A model generated the notes under the pieces. That model saw only the letters and a program-made list of their open reading frames with translations. It was not told the origin of the DNA and did no database searches. Both the position numbers and the translations under genes were made by a program. Shown here piece by piece: positions 1-9,035 of a stretch of 43,725 nucleotides of DNA (positions are counted from its first letter, which is position 1; each line of letters opens with the position of its first letter). This stretch comes from Acinetobacter sp. BY419 (GTDB taxonomy: Bacteria > Pseudomonadota > Gammaproteobacteria > Pseudomonadales > Moraxellaceae), in assembly GCF_019038395.1 (NCBI RefSeq), contig NZ_JAGFXZ010000026.1:1-43725 (forward strand). Direction: 5' to 3'.

Positions 1-34
1 AATTACGCAGAATAATTCGGTACTATTGAACATC

Positions 35-95
35 AGGACTAGAGTTGTGAGTTTGGTGTGGTAACTCAACTGATGGCTCTAGTCCTCTTATTTTT
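35..95 (+). terminator. Hairpin with T-rich tail, probable terminator of a gene left of the window
   Basis: A 10-bp perfect stem pairs 35-44 (AGGACTAGAG) with 77-86 (CTCTAGTCCT). A second inner pairing joins GAGTT at 49-53 to AACTC at 63-67. A T-rich stretch follows at 88-95. It lies downstream of the convergent GNAT gene, so it most likely ends a plus-strand gene to the left. The upstream gene is not visible. Confidence 0.5.
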
Positions 96-127
96 CAAGT
101 CAATTTCTTATCCGCGATTCGGGTTAA

Positions 128-616
128 CTAGAAAAGGGTTTTAAGCATCCATATTTCACAAGCGTCACTATGTCCGGTATTGCCTTTAGGCTGATGAAGA
201 TGCTGAAAACCTAGTTTTTCATACAGTTTAACTGCTTGCCATAGCGCTTTGGTGGTTTCTAGGTAGACAAATTTAACCTGATGCTCCTGTGCAAATTCAA
301 AGGATAATTCTAAAATTTTCTTGGCAAACCCTTGCTGACGAATTTCAGGTAAAAAGTACATTTTCTGTATTTCAAAAATGCTCTGATCACCTTTTAATGG
401 AGCAATTCCACCACCTCCATAAGCTTGATCCTGTTCATCTACAATGACCCAATAAGCAGAATTCGTTTGTCGATATACTTCATACAGGTTATCAAGAATT
501 GAATCACCTACCGCGAAACCAGATTCTGCCGCCAGTCCACATTCTTGGGAAACATGACGAATAATGGTTGCAATTTGAGCATTATCTTTAGGCTGAATGC
601 GGCGAATAGAGTACAT
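128..616 (-). CDS. GNAT family N-acetyltransferase
   Basis: A 162-residue single-domain GNAT protein, expected to move an acetyl group from acetyl-CoA to an amine; the substrate is unknown. The acetyl-CoA binding motif A is visible as IQKMYFLPEIRQQGFAKKIL (about residues 82-101), with the Q/RxxGxA loop. The late motif LYEKLGFQ (about residues 131-138) is also typical. The frame stays open upstream to a TTG at 691, but those 25 residues are basic and lack homology features, so I chose the ATG at 616. It is cytosolic. It sits 112 bp downstream of the acyl-CoA dehydrogenase pair on the same strand and could be read through from it. No operon-specific role can be inferred. Confidence 0.85.
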   Translation of the reverse strand: MYSIRRIQPKDNAQIATIIRHVSQECGLAAESGFAVGDSILDNLYEVYRQTNSAYWVIVDEQDQAYGGGGIAPLKGDQSIFEIQKMYFLPEIRQQGFAKKILELSFEFAQEHQVKFVYLETTKALWQAVKLYEKLGFQHLHQPKGNTGHSDACEIWMLKTLF

Positions 617-728
617 GGTGGACTGATTGTATTTAAAAAATCGATGAATTTTTATAACCTTAAATGATTGAAAAATCCATCGTTTAATCAATTGAAGTAA
701 GTTTAATTCGTTATTTAATGAGCAATAA

Positions 729-1928
729 CTATTTTAATTCGCTCGATGACTTTCCTAATTCCCGACGTGCAATAATAAGTTGCTGAATCTGCTGGGTGCC
801 TTCAAAAATATCCATGATTTTGGAATCACGTGCCCATTTTTCTAAAAGTTCGGTTTCGTTATAACCGACAGCTGCTGCCAGTTCCACACATTTCAAGGTG
901 ATTTCATTGCCGATCCGACCGGCCTTGGCTTTAGCGATAGAAGCCTCACGTGAATTCGGTTTGCGATTATCGGCCATCCAGGCGGCTTTGAGCATGAGCA
1001 AACGCGCAGCTTCCCATTCAGCTTCCATGCGATAGATTTGTGCAGCGATATTAGAGCTTTGTAAATAGGGTGTGGCATAAGAGGAATCCAATTGTTCCTT
1101 AAAAATTTCCCTGATACGTTCCAGCGAGGCTTTAGCACAACCAATTGCCATTGCAGCGACCAGCGGACGAGTATTATCAAAGGTTTCCATCACTCCGGCA
1201 AAGCCTTTGGCAACATCAATTTCTGTATGACCGAGCAAGTTCGCTGCGGGTACTCGACAATTGATCAAGCTAATCGTGGCAGTGTCTGAGGACTTAATCC
1301 CTAATTTATGCTCTAGTCGTTCGACTTTCATTCCTGGTGTGCCTTTGGCAACCACAAAAGATTTAATTGCTGATCGTCCCAGTTTTTTATCCAGAGTTGC
1401 CCAGACTACTATCGCATCGGCACGTTCTCCCGAGGTCACAAAAATCTTCTCACCATTTAGAATATAGTCATCACCATCTTTAGTCGCGGTAGTACGAATC
1501 GCGGCAGAATCCGAGCCGCAACCCGGTTCGGTAATCGCCATGGCCGCCCAAATCCCATGAAAACGTTGGAGCTGTTCTTCATTTGCCACCGCGGCAATGG
1601 CTGAGTTTCCTAAACCCTGACGTGGCATGGAGAGTAATAGTCCAGTATCGCCATAACACATTTCAATGATGCTCAGGGCGGTAGACATATTGATGCCATT
1701 TTTATTGCTGCTGTCAGTATTGCCTCGTTTATTTACCGCTGCGCCGGCATTCATGCCTTCACTGCCTTGATTCATACCATCCACGACAGAGGCCAGCATA
1801 TCCAGTTCGATAGGGTAAGCATGTTCAGCCTTGTCATATTTACGTGAAATCGGACGGAGAACGTTTAAGGCAACTTCATGTGCCTGATTAATCAGGAGTT
1901 TGAATTTTTTTGGAGTTTGTAAATTCAT
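729..1928 (-). CDS. Acyl-CoA dehydrogenase, catalytic partner of a two-gene pair
   Basis: A 399-residue FAD-dependent acyl-CoA dehydrogenase, predicted to form a trans-2-enoyl-CoA while passing electrons to ETF. The FAD/substrate loop AMAITEPGCGSDSAAI (about residues 129-144) and the beta-domain stretch GEKIFVTSGERADAIVVW are clear. Near the C-terminus, KIMDIFEGTQQIQQLIIARRE carries the EGT motif whose Glu is the catalytic base in MCAD-type enzymes. An insertion between helices (about residues 50-80, Gly/Asn rich) is unusual. It follows the other ACAD gene at 1952-3247 by only 23 bp, so the two are surely co-transcribed and may form a mixed complex. The substrate is not determined. Confidence 0.9.
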   Translation of the reverse strand: MNLQTPKKFKLLINQAHEVALNVLRPISRKYDKAEHAYPIELDMLASVVDGMNQGSEGMNAGAAVNKRGNTDSSNKNGINMSTALSIIEMCYGDTGLLLSMPRQGLGNSAIAAVANEEQLQRFHGIWAAMAITEPGCGSDSAAIRTTATKDGDDYILNGEKIFVTSGERADAIVVWATLDKKLGRSAIKSFVVAKGTPGMKVERLEHKLGIKSSDTATISLINCRVPAANLLGHTEIDVAKGFAGVMETFDNTRPLVAAMAIGCAKASLERIREIFKEQLDSSYATPYLQSSNIAAQIYRMEAEWEAARLLMLKAAWMADNRKPNSREASIAKAKAGRIGNEITLKCVELAAAVGYNETELLEKWARDSKIMDIFEGTQQIQQLIIARRELGKSSSELK

Positions 1929-1951
1929 GATTCTTCTTCTTTATTATTTGC

Positions 1952-3247
1952 TCAGGCATGTAAGCCAGAATGAACGATCGCAGTGGCTCTCAGATCCCGA
2001 TACCAGCGTTCTAGCGGATGTTCCTTGGTAAAGCCGTGACCGCCCAAAATTTGTACGCCATCGGTGCCTATTTTCATGGATTTTTCTGCACAGAGCAGGC
2101 GTGCCAGATAGGCTTCACGATGAAAAGATTGACCCGATTCAGCCAGACTGGCGGCATTCAGGATCAGTATTTGCATTGCATCGATTTCAATTGCCATATC
2201 GGCAATCATAAATGCAACGCTCTGACGATGTGAAATAGGTTCACCGAAAGCAGTACGTTCATTGGCATACTGAACGCAGTATTTTTTTACTGCTTCACAG
2301 GTGCCGACGGCCAAGGCACACCACATTAAATTACCCAAATCGACAAAAGCACAATAATCAAAATCGTCATCACCCAAACGCTGGGCCGGCGTATTTTTAA
2401 ATTGAAGCGTGACTGTTTCCGTGGCTTTTAGACCCATAGCAGGAGATTTTTTTGCAGTGATCGTATGATCGCGTTGCACCACAAAGATCTCAGCTCTGCC
2501 GTCCAGATCGGCACTCACCAGATACAGATCGGCACTTTCTCCCAATAGCACCAAGGTCTTTTCACCCTGAATCAGATAGTGTCCCTGATGAGCAATAGCT
2601 TGGGTTTTAAGTTGCTCGGGATTAAACGCTGCAGTTTCTTCCTGAACGGCAAAGGTGGCTTTTAATTCAGGATTTTCTGCGAAAGCAGCGAGATATGTTG
2701 TCTGAATCTGTTCTGAACCCCAGCGGGTAATGGCATTAATGACACTAAAATTCGAAAGTAAGCCAGCTGTCAGGCTAAAATCACCTTGAGCTAAATGTTG
2801 GGCTATCAAGATATTGCTGACGATATTCTGTTCCGATGCGACCCCCCCTAAGGCTTCGGGCAGGGCATAGAAATTCAAGCCTAAATCAGTGCTGTATTGC
2901 CAGAGTTCATGCGGAAATAATTCATGCTGATCTGCATCATGCGCTAATGGATAGAGCACTTCTTGGGCAAATTGCTGCATGGCATCACAGGTCATGTGCT
3001 GTTCTTCAGTCAGGTTCAGATCAAACAATGATTTGGACTGATGTGGCAGACGCTGTTTTTGAATCTTTTGGCCAGATTTCAGGATGTTCTGGGTTTGACT
3101 CAGGGTTTTGAATCCTGCTTTTGAACTTTGATAAAGTGATTTTTCTATAAATTTACGTAGCTTTAATTGGTCTAATACTTCGCTACCCGCAATTTTGGTC
3201 AGTATGGATAAGCCAAATCCTTGGGCTTTATTCACCATATTATTCAT
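1952..3247 (-). CDS. Acyl-CoA dehydrogenase-like protein lacking the catalytic Glu motif
   Basis: A 431-residue protein with the acyl-CoA dehydrogenase fold. It has an extended N-terminus (about 75 residues before the conserved helix at LTEEQHMTCDAMQQFAQEVL), a middle beta domain and the C-terminal helical domain with NERTAFGEPISHRQSVAFMIADM. The usual C-terminal block YRDxxxxxIYEGT reads YRDLRATAIVHSGLHA and then stops. His therefore replaces the catalytic Glu, and the final helix is missing. The flavin loop is also weak: AVQEETAAFNPEQLK stands where TEPxxGSD is expected. It is first in the operon with the intact ACAD at 729-1928. By analogy with mycobacterial alpha2beta2 FadE complexes it may be a non-catalytic partner subunit, but that is inference. 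Start ATG 3247 or ATG 3238. Confidence 0.85.
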   Translation of the reverse strand: MNNMVNKAQGFGLSILTKIAGSEVLDQLKLRKFIEKSLYQSSKAGFKTLSQTQNILKSGQKIQKQRLPHQSKSLFDLNLTEEQHMTCDAMQQFAQEVLYPLAHDADQHELFPHELWQYSTDLGLNFYALPEALGGVASEQNIVSNILIAQHLAQGDFSLTAGLLSNFSVINAITRWGSEQIQTTYLAAFAENPELKATFAVQEETAAFNPEQLKTQAIAHQGHYLIQGEKTLVLLGESADLYLVSADLDGRAEIFVVQRDHTITAKKSPAMGLKATETVTLQFKNTPAQRLGDDDFDYCAFVDLGNLMWCALAVGTCEAVKKYCVQYANERTAFGEPISHRQSVAFMIADMAIEIDAMQILILNAASLAESGQSFHREAYLARLLCAEKSMKIGTDGVQILGGHGFTKEHPLERWYRDLRATAIVHSGLHA

Positions 3248-3288
3248 TCTGATTATCCTAAGGTGTTGTCACGTTATTTTTTTAATAC

Positions 3289-3328
3289 TGACATGTGCTT
3301 AGATATAAAACTATGTCATCGCTGACAT
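3289..3328. promoter_or_regulatory. Candidate operator with TGACAT half-sites upstream of the ACAD pair
   Basis: Three half-sites cluster here. ATGTCA-TCGC-TGACAT at 3313-3328 is a perfect inverted repeat, and a further TGACAT lies at 3289-3294. They fall 40-80 bp upstream of the ACAD operon start at 3247. The same core followed by GAAT (TGACATGAAT at 3323-3332) recurs at 21564-21573, upstream of another ACAD gene. The binding protein is unknown. Confidence 0.45.
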
Positions 3329-3435
3329 GAATGATGGGCAATTTTTAGGTTTCTTGATGTTGATAAACTAAAGTGTAAATCAATGAAAAAATGAGGAAAG
3401 ATCTAAATTTAAAAAATCTTTAATGAATAAAAATT

Positions 3436-3463
3436 GACCCAGATGACAAAATCATCCGGGTCT
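3436..3463 (-). terminator. Intrinsic terminator of the aarF-like gene
   Basis: On the minus strand the sequence GACCCGGATGA-TTTTG-TCATCTGGGTC forms a hairpin (3436-3456) followed by AATTTTTATT. It lies 24 bp past the stop codon of the ABC1 kinase gene. Confidence 0.7.
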
Positions 3464-3479
3464 TTATGATGAATTTATT

Positions 3480-4856
3480 TTACGAGAGATGTTTTTTAAT
3501 CATGGCACGCACATTGGTTTTGGCCTCAATTACGGTCATAAAGGTATATGCACCAATAAATTTACGGCTAATAAACATAAATTCCTTTGGCGGCACACTG
3601 AAATAACGCGAAGCCATAGATCTTGAAGCCTGTTGCATGACACGGCTATGCAGTTGACTCTTTTTCCAGTCATAACGATTATGTTCGTCCATTACGCCGG
3701 CTGGCAACTCCTGATTATTCAGTGGTGAGCTAAATGCTTCAGTAGCTAATAAGAAGACCTTGGCCATATCCGGTTTGATGCTGTGCGGGATCGAATCAAA
3801 AAACTCATAACCGGTCATGGCCTTGACCATCATATCCGAGTCATGATGATAGCCTGCCTGAATCAGGTTGCGCGCAACACTGAGCAAATGCTGGTCAAAC
3901 TGGCGGATTGCGCCAAAGTCGAGCAGAACGATCTTGTCATGCACATCTGCACCATTACCCAGACGAACCAGATAGTTACCAAAGTTCGGGTCGGTTTGCA
4001 TCTCGCCCCATTCGAAGATTTCACGCACTGTAATTTCCAGAGATGCTTCACCCAACTGGTTGCGGCGTTCTTGAGGCAGGGACAACATCACTGGGCTATT
4101 GATCGGCACACCACGTTCGAAAGTCATGCACAGCACGCGATCAGAGCAATATTCATCAATAATCATTGGGACGATATAGCGTGGATCATCTTTTAAACGT
4201 GCCGCAAAACGCCGCGTGGTATCTGCTTCAATGTGATAGTCCACTTCACGATGCATCATTTCACGAACTTCATCAAACCATTGGTCGAATTCGCGGGTCT
4301 GTGGCACGAGGCGGGTCAATTTCAGCATGTTTTTAAACAGGCTCATATCCGAATCAATGGCTTCTGCCACACCCGGATACTGAATTTTTAATACCAGTTC
4401 CATACCGTCAGCTTTACGGGTAGCGCGATGGACCTGTGCCAATGAAGCTGTGCCCAAAGGTTCATGGTCAATGGTAAGATCGTCGAGTTTTGAACCGAGC
4501 TGTTGCTGTAACTGGGTCTTAATGGCTGGCCATGCCAGTGCCACCGTCTGGTTATTCAGGGTATTTAAGGCTTGAGTGACTTCTTCTGGCAGAAAATGCT
4601 CACCATACAGCGCCATCATCTGGCCAATTTTAACGATAGAACCTTTCAGCTTGCCAATTTCTGCCACCAGATAATCGGCCTGTTCTTTCATGGCTTTTTT
4701 ACGTTTCTTTTCTTTTTCTTCATCGCTCGAGAACATGGAGCCTGCGCTAGAAGCCGCCCAACGCGTGCCTGCCAGCAAGGATGCCTTTGCGATCGATAAG
4801 CGTCGATCCATAGAGGAGGTTTTCAGTTGTTTAAGCTTATCGTTCTGATCTGACAT
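3480..4856 (-). CDS. AarF/ABC1/UbiB family atypical kinase
   Basis: A 458-residue ABC1 (ADCK/UbiB-like) protein. The family-defining KxGQ motif is seen in GSIVKIGQMMALYGEHF (about residues 52-68). The nucleotide loop is PLGTASLAQVHRA and the beta3 lysine lies in LVLKIQYPGVAEAIDSD. A catalytic loop TDPNFGNYLVRL and a metal-binding VLLDFGAIRQFD complete the fold. The loop reads GTAS rather than the Ala-rich AAAS of classical UbiB, and TDPNFGN rather than ADPHPGN, so it is closer to the ADCK1-like branch than to UbiB of ubiquinone synthesis. Relatives support isoprenoid or lipid handling at membranes; the exact role here is unknown. No C-terminal transmembrane anchor is evident. Monocistronic, ended by the hairpin at 3436-3463. 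Confidence 0.88.
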   Translation of the reverse strand: MSDQNDKLKQLKTSSMDRRLSIAKASLLAGTRWAASSAGSMFSSDEEKEKKRKKAMKEQADYLVAEIGKLKGSIVKIGQMMALYGEHFLPEEVTQALNTLNNQTVALAWPAIKTQLQQQLGSKLDDLTIDHEPLGTASLAQVHRATRKADGMELVLKIQYPGVAEAIDSDMSLFKNMLKLTRLVPQTREFDQWFDEVREMMHREVDYHIEADTTRRFAARLKDDPRYIVPMIIDEYCSDRVLCMTFERGVPINSPVMLSLPQERRNQLGEASLEITVREIFEWGEMQTDPNFGNYLVRLGNGADVHDKIVLLDFGAIRQFDQHLLSVARNLIQAGYHHDSDMMVKAMTGYEFFDSIPHSIKPDMAKVFLLATEAFSSPLNNQELPAGVMDEHNRYDWKKSQLHSRVMQQASRSMASRYFSVPPKEFMFISRKFIGAYTFMTVIEAKTNVRAMIKKHLS

Positions 4857-4960
4857 GTAAACTCAATCCTTTCATCATCAGCATGAAGCAGAATAAATCA
4901 TTGTAGGGGATATTAGCGCTTATGCACGTATTAAAAAAGTTTAAGCCGCTGAATTCATAG

Positions 4961-4980
4961 TAAAAGCTTGCAAGCTTTTA
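4961..4980. repeat. 20-bp perfect palindrome
   Basis: TAAAAGCTTGCAAGCTTTTA is its own reverse complement. It sits between the aarF-like gene start (4856) and the stop of the small gene at 5016-5324. It could be a hairpin ending the small minus-strand gene, or an operator for the aarF-like gene. Confidence 0.5.
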
Positions 4981-5015
4981 TTAATTCACCAACCTGTATC
5001 AGTTTAGATAGGGCA

Positions 5016-5324
5016 TTATGCCATTTGAAATTGGATTTTTAATTCAGATCGTTGTTGTAACTGTTGTTTATTTGTTTGAATATGTTGATGAATCAGGTAT
5101 TGCACATTGTCATGCATAAAGCCCAAAGCATAGCCTTTTACAATCACAATACTTGGCAAGCCAAAAAACAGATATTTAGCATCTTCTAGTGTCGCATTGG
5201 TAAATACACCATGCTGTATTAAAGTCGACTGCAAAAATACCTTTTCTTGCTGCACCTGACTGGATACTTGATCATTCCAGTAATTTTGGCGCATCGCCAT
5301 AAGATTATTGTGCTTATAGCTCAT
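5016..5324 (-). CDS. Hypothetical protein, about 102 residues
   Basis: An open frame of 102 residues from the ATG at 5324; an alternative start at 5378 adds 18 residues. The protein is Gln/His rich, with LQSTLIQHGVFTNATLEDAKYLFFGLPSIVIVKGYALGF cut into a hydrophilic N-part, a hydrophobic centre (about residues 50-65) and a Gln-rich C-terminus (HQHIQTNKQQLQQRSE). I do not recognise a domain. The moderately hydrophobic centre is too short and mixed to call a membrane segment. It is transcribed alone, facing away from the secreted LprI-like gene at 5525. The ribosome binding site is weak, so the start is uncertain. Confidence 0.55.
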   Translation of the reverse strand: MSYKHNNLMAMRQNYWNDQVSSQVQQEKVFLQSTLIQHGVFTNATLEDAKYLFFGLPSIVIVKGYALGFMHDNVQYLIHQHIQTNKQQLQQRSELKIQFQMA

Positions 5325-5524
5325 AGATCTGGGCTCATTTAAATATTGAATGTAGATTATATGTGGGTCATGTGCCAATTTTCAATTGCGCAACTGTTTA
5401 ATCTTTCTGTCCGAAAAATGCTTAGGATTTTTGTCTGGACTGCGTTAATATCAGTGGATAATTTAAACAATATTGATTGTTAAACATTTATTGGGATTAT
5501 GCCGGTTTAGGTAAAGGGGATTTT

Positions 5525-5911
5525 ATGCGTCTTGCATACTTTTTAGTTGCAATTTTTGCGGGTATCGCGTTTCAGACACAAGCTGCTGTAGGTTATTCCA
5601 AGGAATATTCACAGTGCATGAATTTTAGTTATGGCAATACAGTCAAAGCAGAAAAATGTCTGGAAAAAGAACTGAAACTACACAATAAACGGCTGAAAAA
5701 AAACTATAAAAACTATCTAAAGCTTAATCCGAATCAGACCGCTGCTATCCGCAATCAGCATATACTTTGGGAACGTAAACTGTCTCAGCAGTGTAATTTA
5801 AGAATGTCCGGGAAATATGCTAAGCAGCAACAAGGTCAATGTATGCTGGCTTTGATCATGGAGCAGGCCAATCTTTATCAGTCCCGCTCTTATGCGCCTG
5901 GCTCCAGATAA
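5525..5911 (+). CDS. Secreted LprI-like (DUF1311) protein
   Basis: A 128-residue exported protein. The ATG at 5525 is preceded by AGGTAAAGGGG and opens a typical Sec signal peptide (MRLAYFLVAIFAGIAFQTQA, cleavage near AQA/AVG). The mature part has four Cys residues spaced as in DUF1311/LprI-type domains: QCMNFSYGN, EKCLEKEL, QQCNLRMSG and GQCMLALIMEQ. The helical segment between them carries WERKLSQQC, the family hallmark. LprI of Mycobacterium inhibits lysozyme, but most DUF1311 proteins have no tested role. It is periplasmic or secreted. The frame can be extended upstream to 5477, but that would bury the signal peptide. Confidence 0.7.
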   Translation: MRLAYFLVAIFAGIAFQTQAAVGYSKEYSQCMNFSYGNTVKAEKCLEKELKLHNKRLKKNYKNYLKLNPNQTAAIRNQHILWERKLSQQCNLRMSGKYAKQQQGQCMLALIMEQANLYQSRSYAPGSR

Positions 5912-6115
5912 ATAGCCACACGACTAATCGTATTGGTCGTTTGAGTTTAGCCTGAGAAAAGTAGACATACAGGTTTAAGATCGCGCATAAAAACAAGAAT
6001 TTTATAATTTTTATGGGCATAGAGAATTCGTGTTTTTCATACTTTTAGCATTATAAAAGCAGCCAAAACAAGGTATCATAAGGCGTTTAAAAAAATGACC
6101 TTGGAGACGCCTTAA

Positions 6116-7126
6116 GTGGATCGACCGACTATTAGCCCTGAACATATGCAGGAAGCCGCTGAAAATTTAACCACCATTCGTGATTTTATTCGTTTTGGTG
6201 TGACAGCATTACGTCAATACGATGCACATTTGGGCCAAGGTACAGAAGATTACTTTGCTGAAAGTTCAGCCTTGGTCTTACAAACCCTGTCACTAGAATG
6301 GAAAGCGGATGCTGAAATTCTAGATGCCAAATTATTACCAAGTGAAAAAGCCGAATTTTTAAGTCTGCTTGAACGCCGTATCAATGAAAAAGTACCAACT
6401 TCATATTTATTGAACCTGGCTTACTTCGACGGCAAACCTTACTATGTTGATGAGCGTGTGCTGATTCCACGTTCACCGATTGCTGAACTGATCCAGAACC
6501 GTTTTGCCCCATATTTCCTGGGTGAACATGGTCAAATGGGTCAGGCGGTTAATAACTTGCCGGAAAACCCGAGTCCGAAGACACCACAACGCATTCTAGA
6601 TATGTGTACCGGTTCAGGCTGTATCGCAATTGCATTGGCTTATGCTTTCCCTGAAGCTGAAGTGGATGCCACCGATATTTCGAAAGAAGCATTGGAAGTT
6701 GCGCAAATCAATACTGAGCATCATGACAAGCAATATCAGATCGCATTGCTTGAATCAGATTTGTTCGAAAAAATTCCAGCCGAAAATCAATACGATTTAA
6801 TTGTATCTAATCCGCCGTATGTCGATGCGGAAGATATGGCTGATTTGCCTGAAGAATTCCATCATGAGCCTGAGCTGGCGCTTGCTGCTGGTCAGGACGG
6901 TCTGGATCTGGTACGTAAAATGCTGGCTCAGGCTGCAGATTACCTGACTGAGAACGGCTTGATCGTGATCGAAGTGGGCAACTCAGAATGGGCGATGCGC
7001 CAAAATTTCAATTCAGTTGATTTCTACTGGTTACAATTCCAGAAAGGTGGCACTGGTATCTTTGCATTGACTGCAGAGCAGTGCCGTACCTACCGTGATT
7101 TATTCATTCAGTCTATTCAAGCATAA
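6116..7126 (+). CDS. prmB: 50S ribosomal protein L3 glutamine methyltransferase PrmB
   Basis: A 336-residue SAM-dependent N5-glutamine methyltransferase of the HemK/PrmB group. The SAM-binding motif I is [20 protein letters not shown] (about residues 160-179) and the catalytic NPPY is in [17 protein letters not shown] (about residues 228-244). The N-terminal helical domain and the [15 protein letters not shown] stretch are PrmB-type: PrmC has fewer residues here and lacks the AE-L-I form. A short extra loop ([19 protein letters not shown]) precedes motif I. Translation starts at GTG 6116, placed 8 nt after GGAGA. aroC follows 13 nt downstream, so the two form an operon, ended at 8264-8289. 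Confidence 0.92.
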   Translation: MDRPTISPEHMQEAAENLTTIRDFIRFGVTALRQYDAHLGQGTEDYFAESSALVLQTLSLEWKADAEILDAKLLPSEKAEFLSLLERRINEKVPTSYLLNLAYFDGKPYYVDERVLIPRSPIAELIQNRFAPYFLGEHGQMGQAVNNLPENPSPKTPQRILDMCTGSGCIAIALAYAFPEAEVDATDISKEALEVAQINTEHHDKQYQIALLESDLFEKIPAENQYDLIVSNPPYVDAEDMADLPEEFHHEPELALAAGQDGLDLVRKMLAQAADYLTENGLIVIEVGNSEWAMRQNFNSVDFYWLQFQKGGTGIFALTAEQCRTYRDLFIQSIQA

Positions 7127-7139
7127 GGAGTCGTTTGAC

Positions 7140-8234
7140 ATGGCAGGTAATAGTATAGGGCAACTGTTCCGTGTAACGACTTGTGGTGAATCTCACGGTG
7201 TTGGCTTGATGGCCATCATCGATGGGGTTCCACCGGGCATTGAGCTGACTGAAGCGGATTTGCAAAAAGATCTGGATCGTCGTAAGCCGGGAACTTCAAA
7301 ATTTGCAACCCAGCGTAAAGAACCAGATGAAGTAGAAATTATTTCCGGTGTTTTTGAGGGTAAAACCACTGGAACGTCAATCGGCCTCTTGATCCGTAAT
7401 ACGGATCAAAAATCGAAAGACTACGGCAATATCGCGCAGACTTTCCGCCCGGGTCATGCGGACTATACCTATACCCAAAAGTATGGTTTTCGTGACTACC
7501 GTGGTGGTGGCCGTTCAAGTGCACGTGAAACTGCAATGCGTGTCGCAGCGGGCGCAATTGCCAAGAAATACCTTTTCGAGAAATTTGGTATTGAGATTCG
7601 CGGTCACGTCACCCAGATCGGCACTGAAAAAGCAGAGAAGCTGGACTGGAATGAAGTTCCAAACAATCCATTTTTTTGTGGCGATGTCGATGCAGTTCCA
7701 CGTTTTGAAGCACTAGTGACATCTTTACGTGAGCAAGGCACCAGTTGTGGCGCTAAACTTGAAATCATTGCATCTAAAGTGCCAGTCGGTTGGGGCGAGC
7801 CAGTCTTTGACCGTCTAGATGCTGACATCGCGCATGCCATGATGTCGATCAATGCTGTTAAAGGTGTAGAAATCGGTGACGGTTTTGGCGTTGCTGAACA
7901 GTTTGGTCATGAAAGCCGTGATGAACTTACTACAGAGGGCTTCCTTGCCAACCATGCCGGCGGTATTTTAGGTGGGATTTCCAGTGGTCAGGACATTCGT
8001 GTTGCGATTGCCTTGAAACCTACGGCTTCAATCACTACTCCGGGTAAAACCATTAATATTGATCGTGAAGATACCGATGTGCTGACCAAAGGCCGTCATG
8101 ATCCTTGCGTGGGTGTACGTGCTACACCGATTGCTGAAGCCATGCTGGCGATTGTATTGATGGATCACTTTATGCGTCATCGTGCGCAAAATGCCGATGT
8201 AGTTGCGCCTTTTGAGCCGATTGAACCAAAATAA
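7140..8234 (+). CDS. aroC: Chorismate synthase
   Basis: Chorismate synthase, the last step of the shikimate pathway, turning 5-enolpyruvylshikimate-3-phosphate into chorismate with reduced FMN. The 364-residue length fits the family. Signatures seen: [17 protein letters not shown] near the N-terminus, [40 protein letters not shown], and the C-terminal [18 protein letters not shown]. The ATG at 7140 follows AAGGAG at 7125-7130, so the earlier in-frame ATG at 7095 inside prmB is not used. It is the second gene of prmB-aroC. The product feeds the same pathway as the two DAHP synthases in this window. Confidence 0.97.
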   Translation: MAGNSIGQLFRVTTCGESHGVGLMAIIDGVPPGIELTEADLQKDLDRRKPGTSKFATQRKEPDEVEIISGVFEGKTTGTSIGLLIRNTDQKSKDYGNIAQTFRPGHADYTYTQKYGFRDYRGGGRSSARETAMRVAAGAIAKKYLFEKFGIEIRGHVTQIGTEKAEKLDWNEVPNNPFFCGDVDAVPRFEALVTSLREQGTSCGAKLEIIASKVPVGWGEPVFDRLDADIAHAMMSINAVKGVEIGDGFGVAEQFGHESRDELTTEGFLANHAGGILGGISSGQDIRVAIALKPTASITTPGKTINIDREDTDVLTKGRHDPCVGVRATPIAEAMLAIVLMDHFMRHRAQNADVVAPFEPIEPK

Positions 8235-8263
8235 TTTGCTTTATAGAAGTGAATAAAATTAAA

Positions 8264-8289
8264 GTCAGACTTCGGTCTGGCTTTTTTTT
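8264..8289 (+). terminator. Intrinsic terminator of prmB-aroC
   Basis: GTCAGAC-TTCG-GTCTGGC forms a stable tetraloop hairpin and is followed by eight T residues, 30 bp after the aroC stop. Confidence 0.9.
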
Positions 8290-8442
8290 GTATAAAAACT
8301 ATCATGTTAAAAAGAAATCAAATTAAGCTAAGATTTTTCTAAAAATAATGATCTAAAAGTGTTGTGTCACAAAGTTTATATTTAGTAGGAGAAGCTAAGT
8401 TCTAGATCTCTTGTAAACAAGAATAATGATCAGGATGTATGT

Positions 8443-8877
8443 ATGAAAATATGGTTAAGCGCTGAGCTGAGTAGTGAAGTTTTAAGTGAAGAGCAAACTC
8501 TACAGGAATGTAAAGCACGTAATGCAGTTGAAGATGCCTTAAATGCTCAACTTCAAAATAACTCTTATGATATTCCGATAAATAAATGGAAATGTATTTC
8601 AATTATAATGGGAACGGATAATTTTGATGAACGTATTTATTATTCTCCTAAACGAAAAAACATGGATTTTCGCTTAAGAATAGATCCGAACACCTTCAAG
8701 GCAACAGATGACCTGGGCCGAAAGAAACTTATTTTTAGGATGCTTTTAAGAAGTTTAGACTTATTAAAAGTTAAATTAGAAAAAGTTCGTCCAAAACTGG
8801 ATTCAACAGTTTTTGATGAGTTAGAAAAACTTAAAATTGATGTATTAAATATTGCAAAACAAGAAAGCTGGATTTAG
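8443..8877 (+). CDS. Orphan Imm44-like immunity protein (tentative)
   Basis: A 144-residue acidic/lysine-rich protein with no signal peptide. The layout MKIWLSAELSSEV, then AVEDALNAQL, ISIIMG, ERIYYSPKRKNMDFRLRID, and then GRKKLIFRMLLRSLDLL is, to my recollection, that of the Imm44 family of immunity proteins, which neutralise polymorphic contact-dependent or secreted toxins. No toxin gene lies beside it: aroC is upstream, a permease downstream. It is more AT-rich than its neighbours, with many AAA/TTA codons, which suits a transferred cargo gene. The ATG at 8443 has a poor ribosome site. Another family is possible, since the assignment rests on pattern memory alone. Confidence 0.55.
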   Translation: MKIWLSAELSSEVLSEEQTLQECKARNAVEDALNAQLQNNSYDIPINKWKCISIIMGTDNFDERIYYSPKRKNMDFRLRIDPNTFKATDDLGRKKLIFRMLLRSLDLLKVKLEKVRPKLDSTVFDELEKLKIDVLNIAKQESWI

Positions 8878-9035
8878 ACAGTGTATTAATAATGAAAGCA
8901 AATTAGAGTATCCTTGTTTATTAGCCACTGATTTTCCCGCTATTTTCATCCTGAAACTCTTCGGTTGTTGTATCCTTGCTCATTGACAGGCAATTGGATT
9001 CGATTGCCGCACAACCGCATATTATGAGTTGCTCA

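Noticed and set aside
7095..7139. Upstream in-frame ATG of aroC inside prmB
   Set aside because: The strong AAGGAG directly before ATG 7140 and the family N-terminus [10 protein letters not shown] fix the start.
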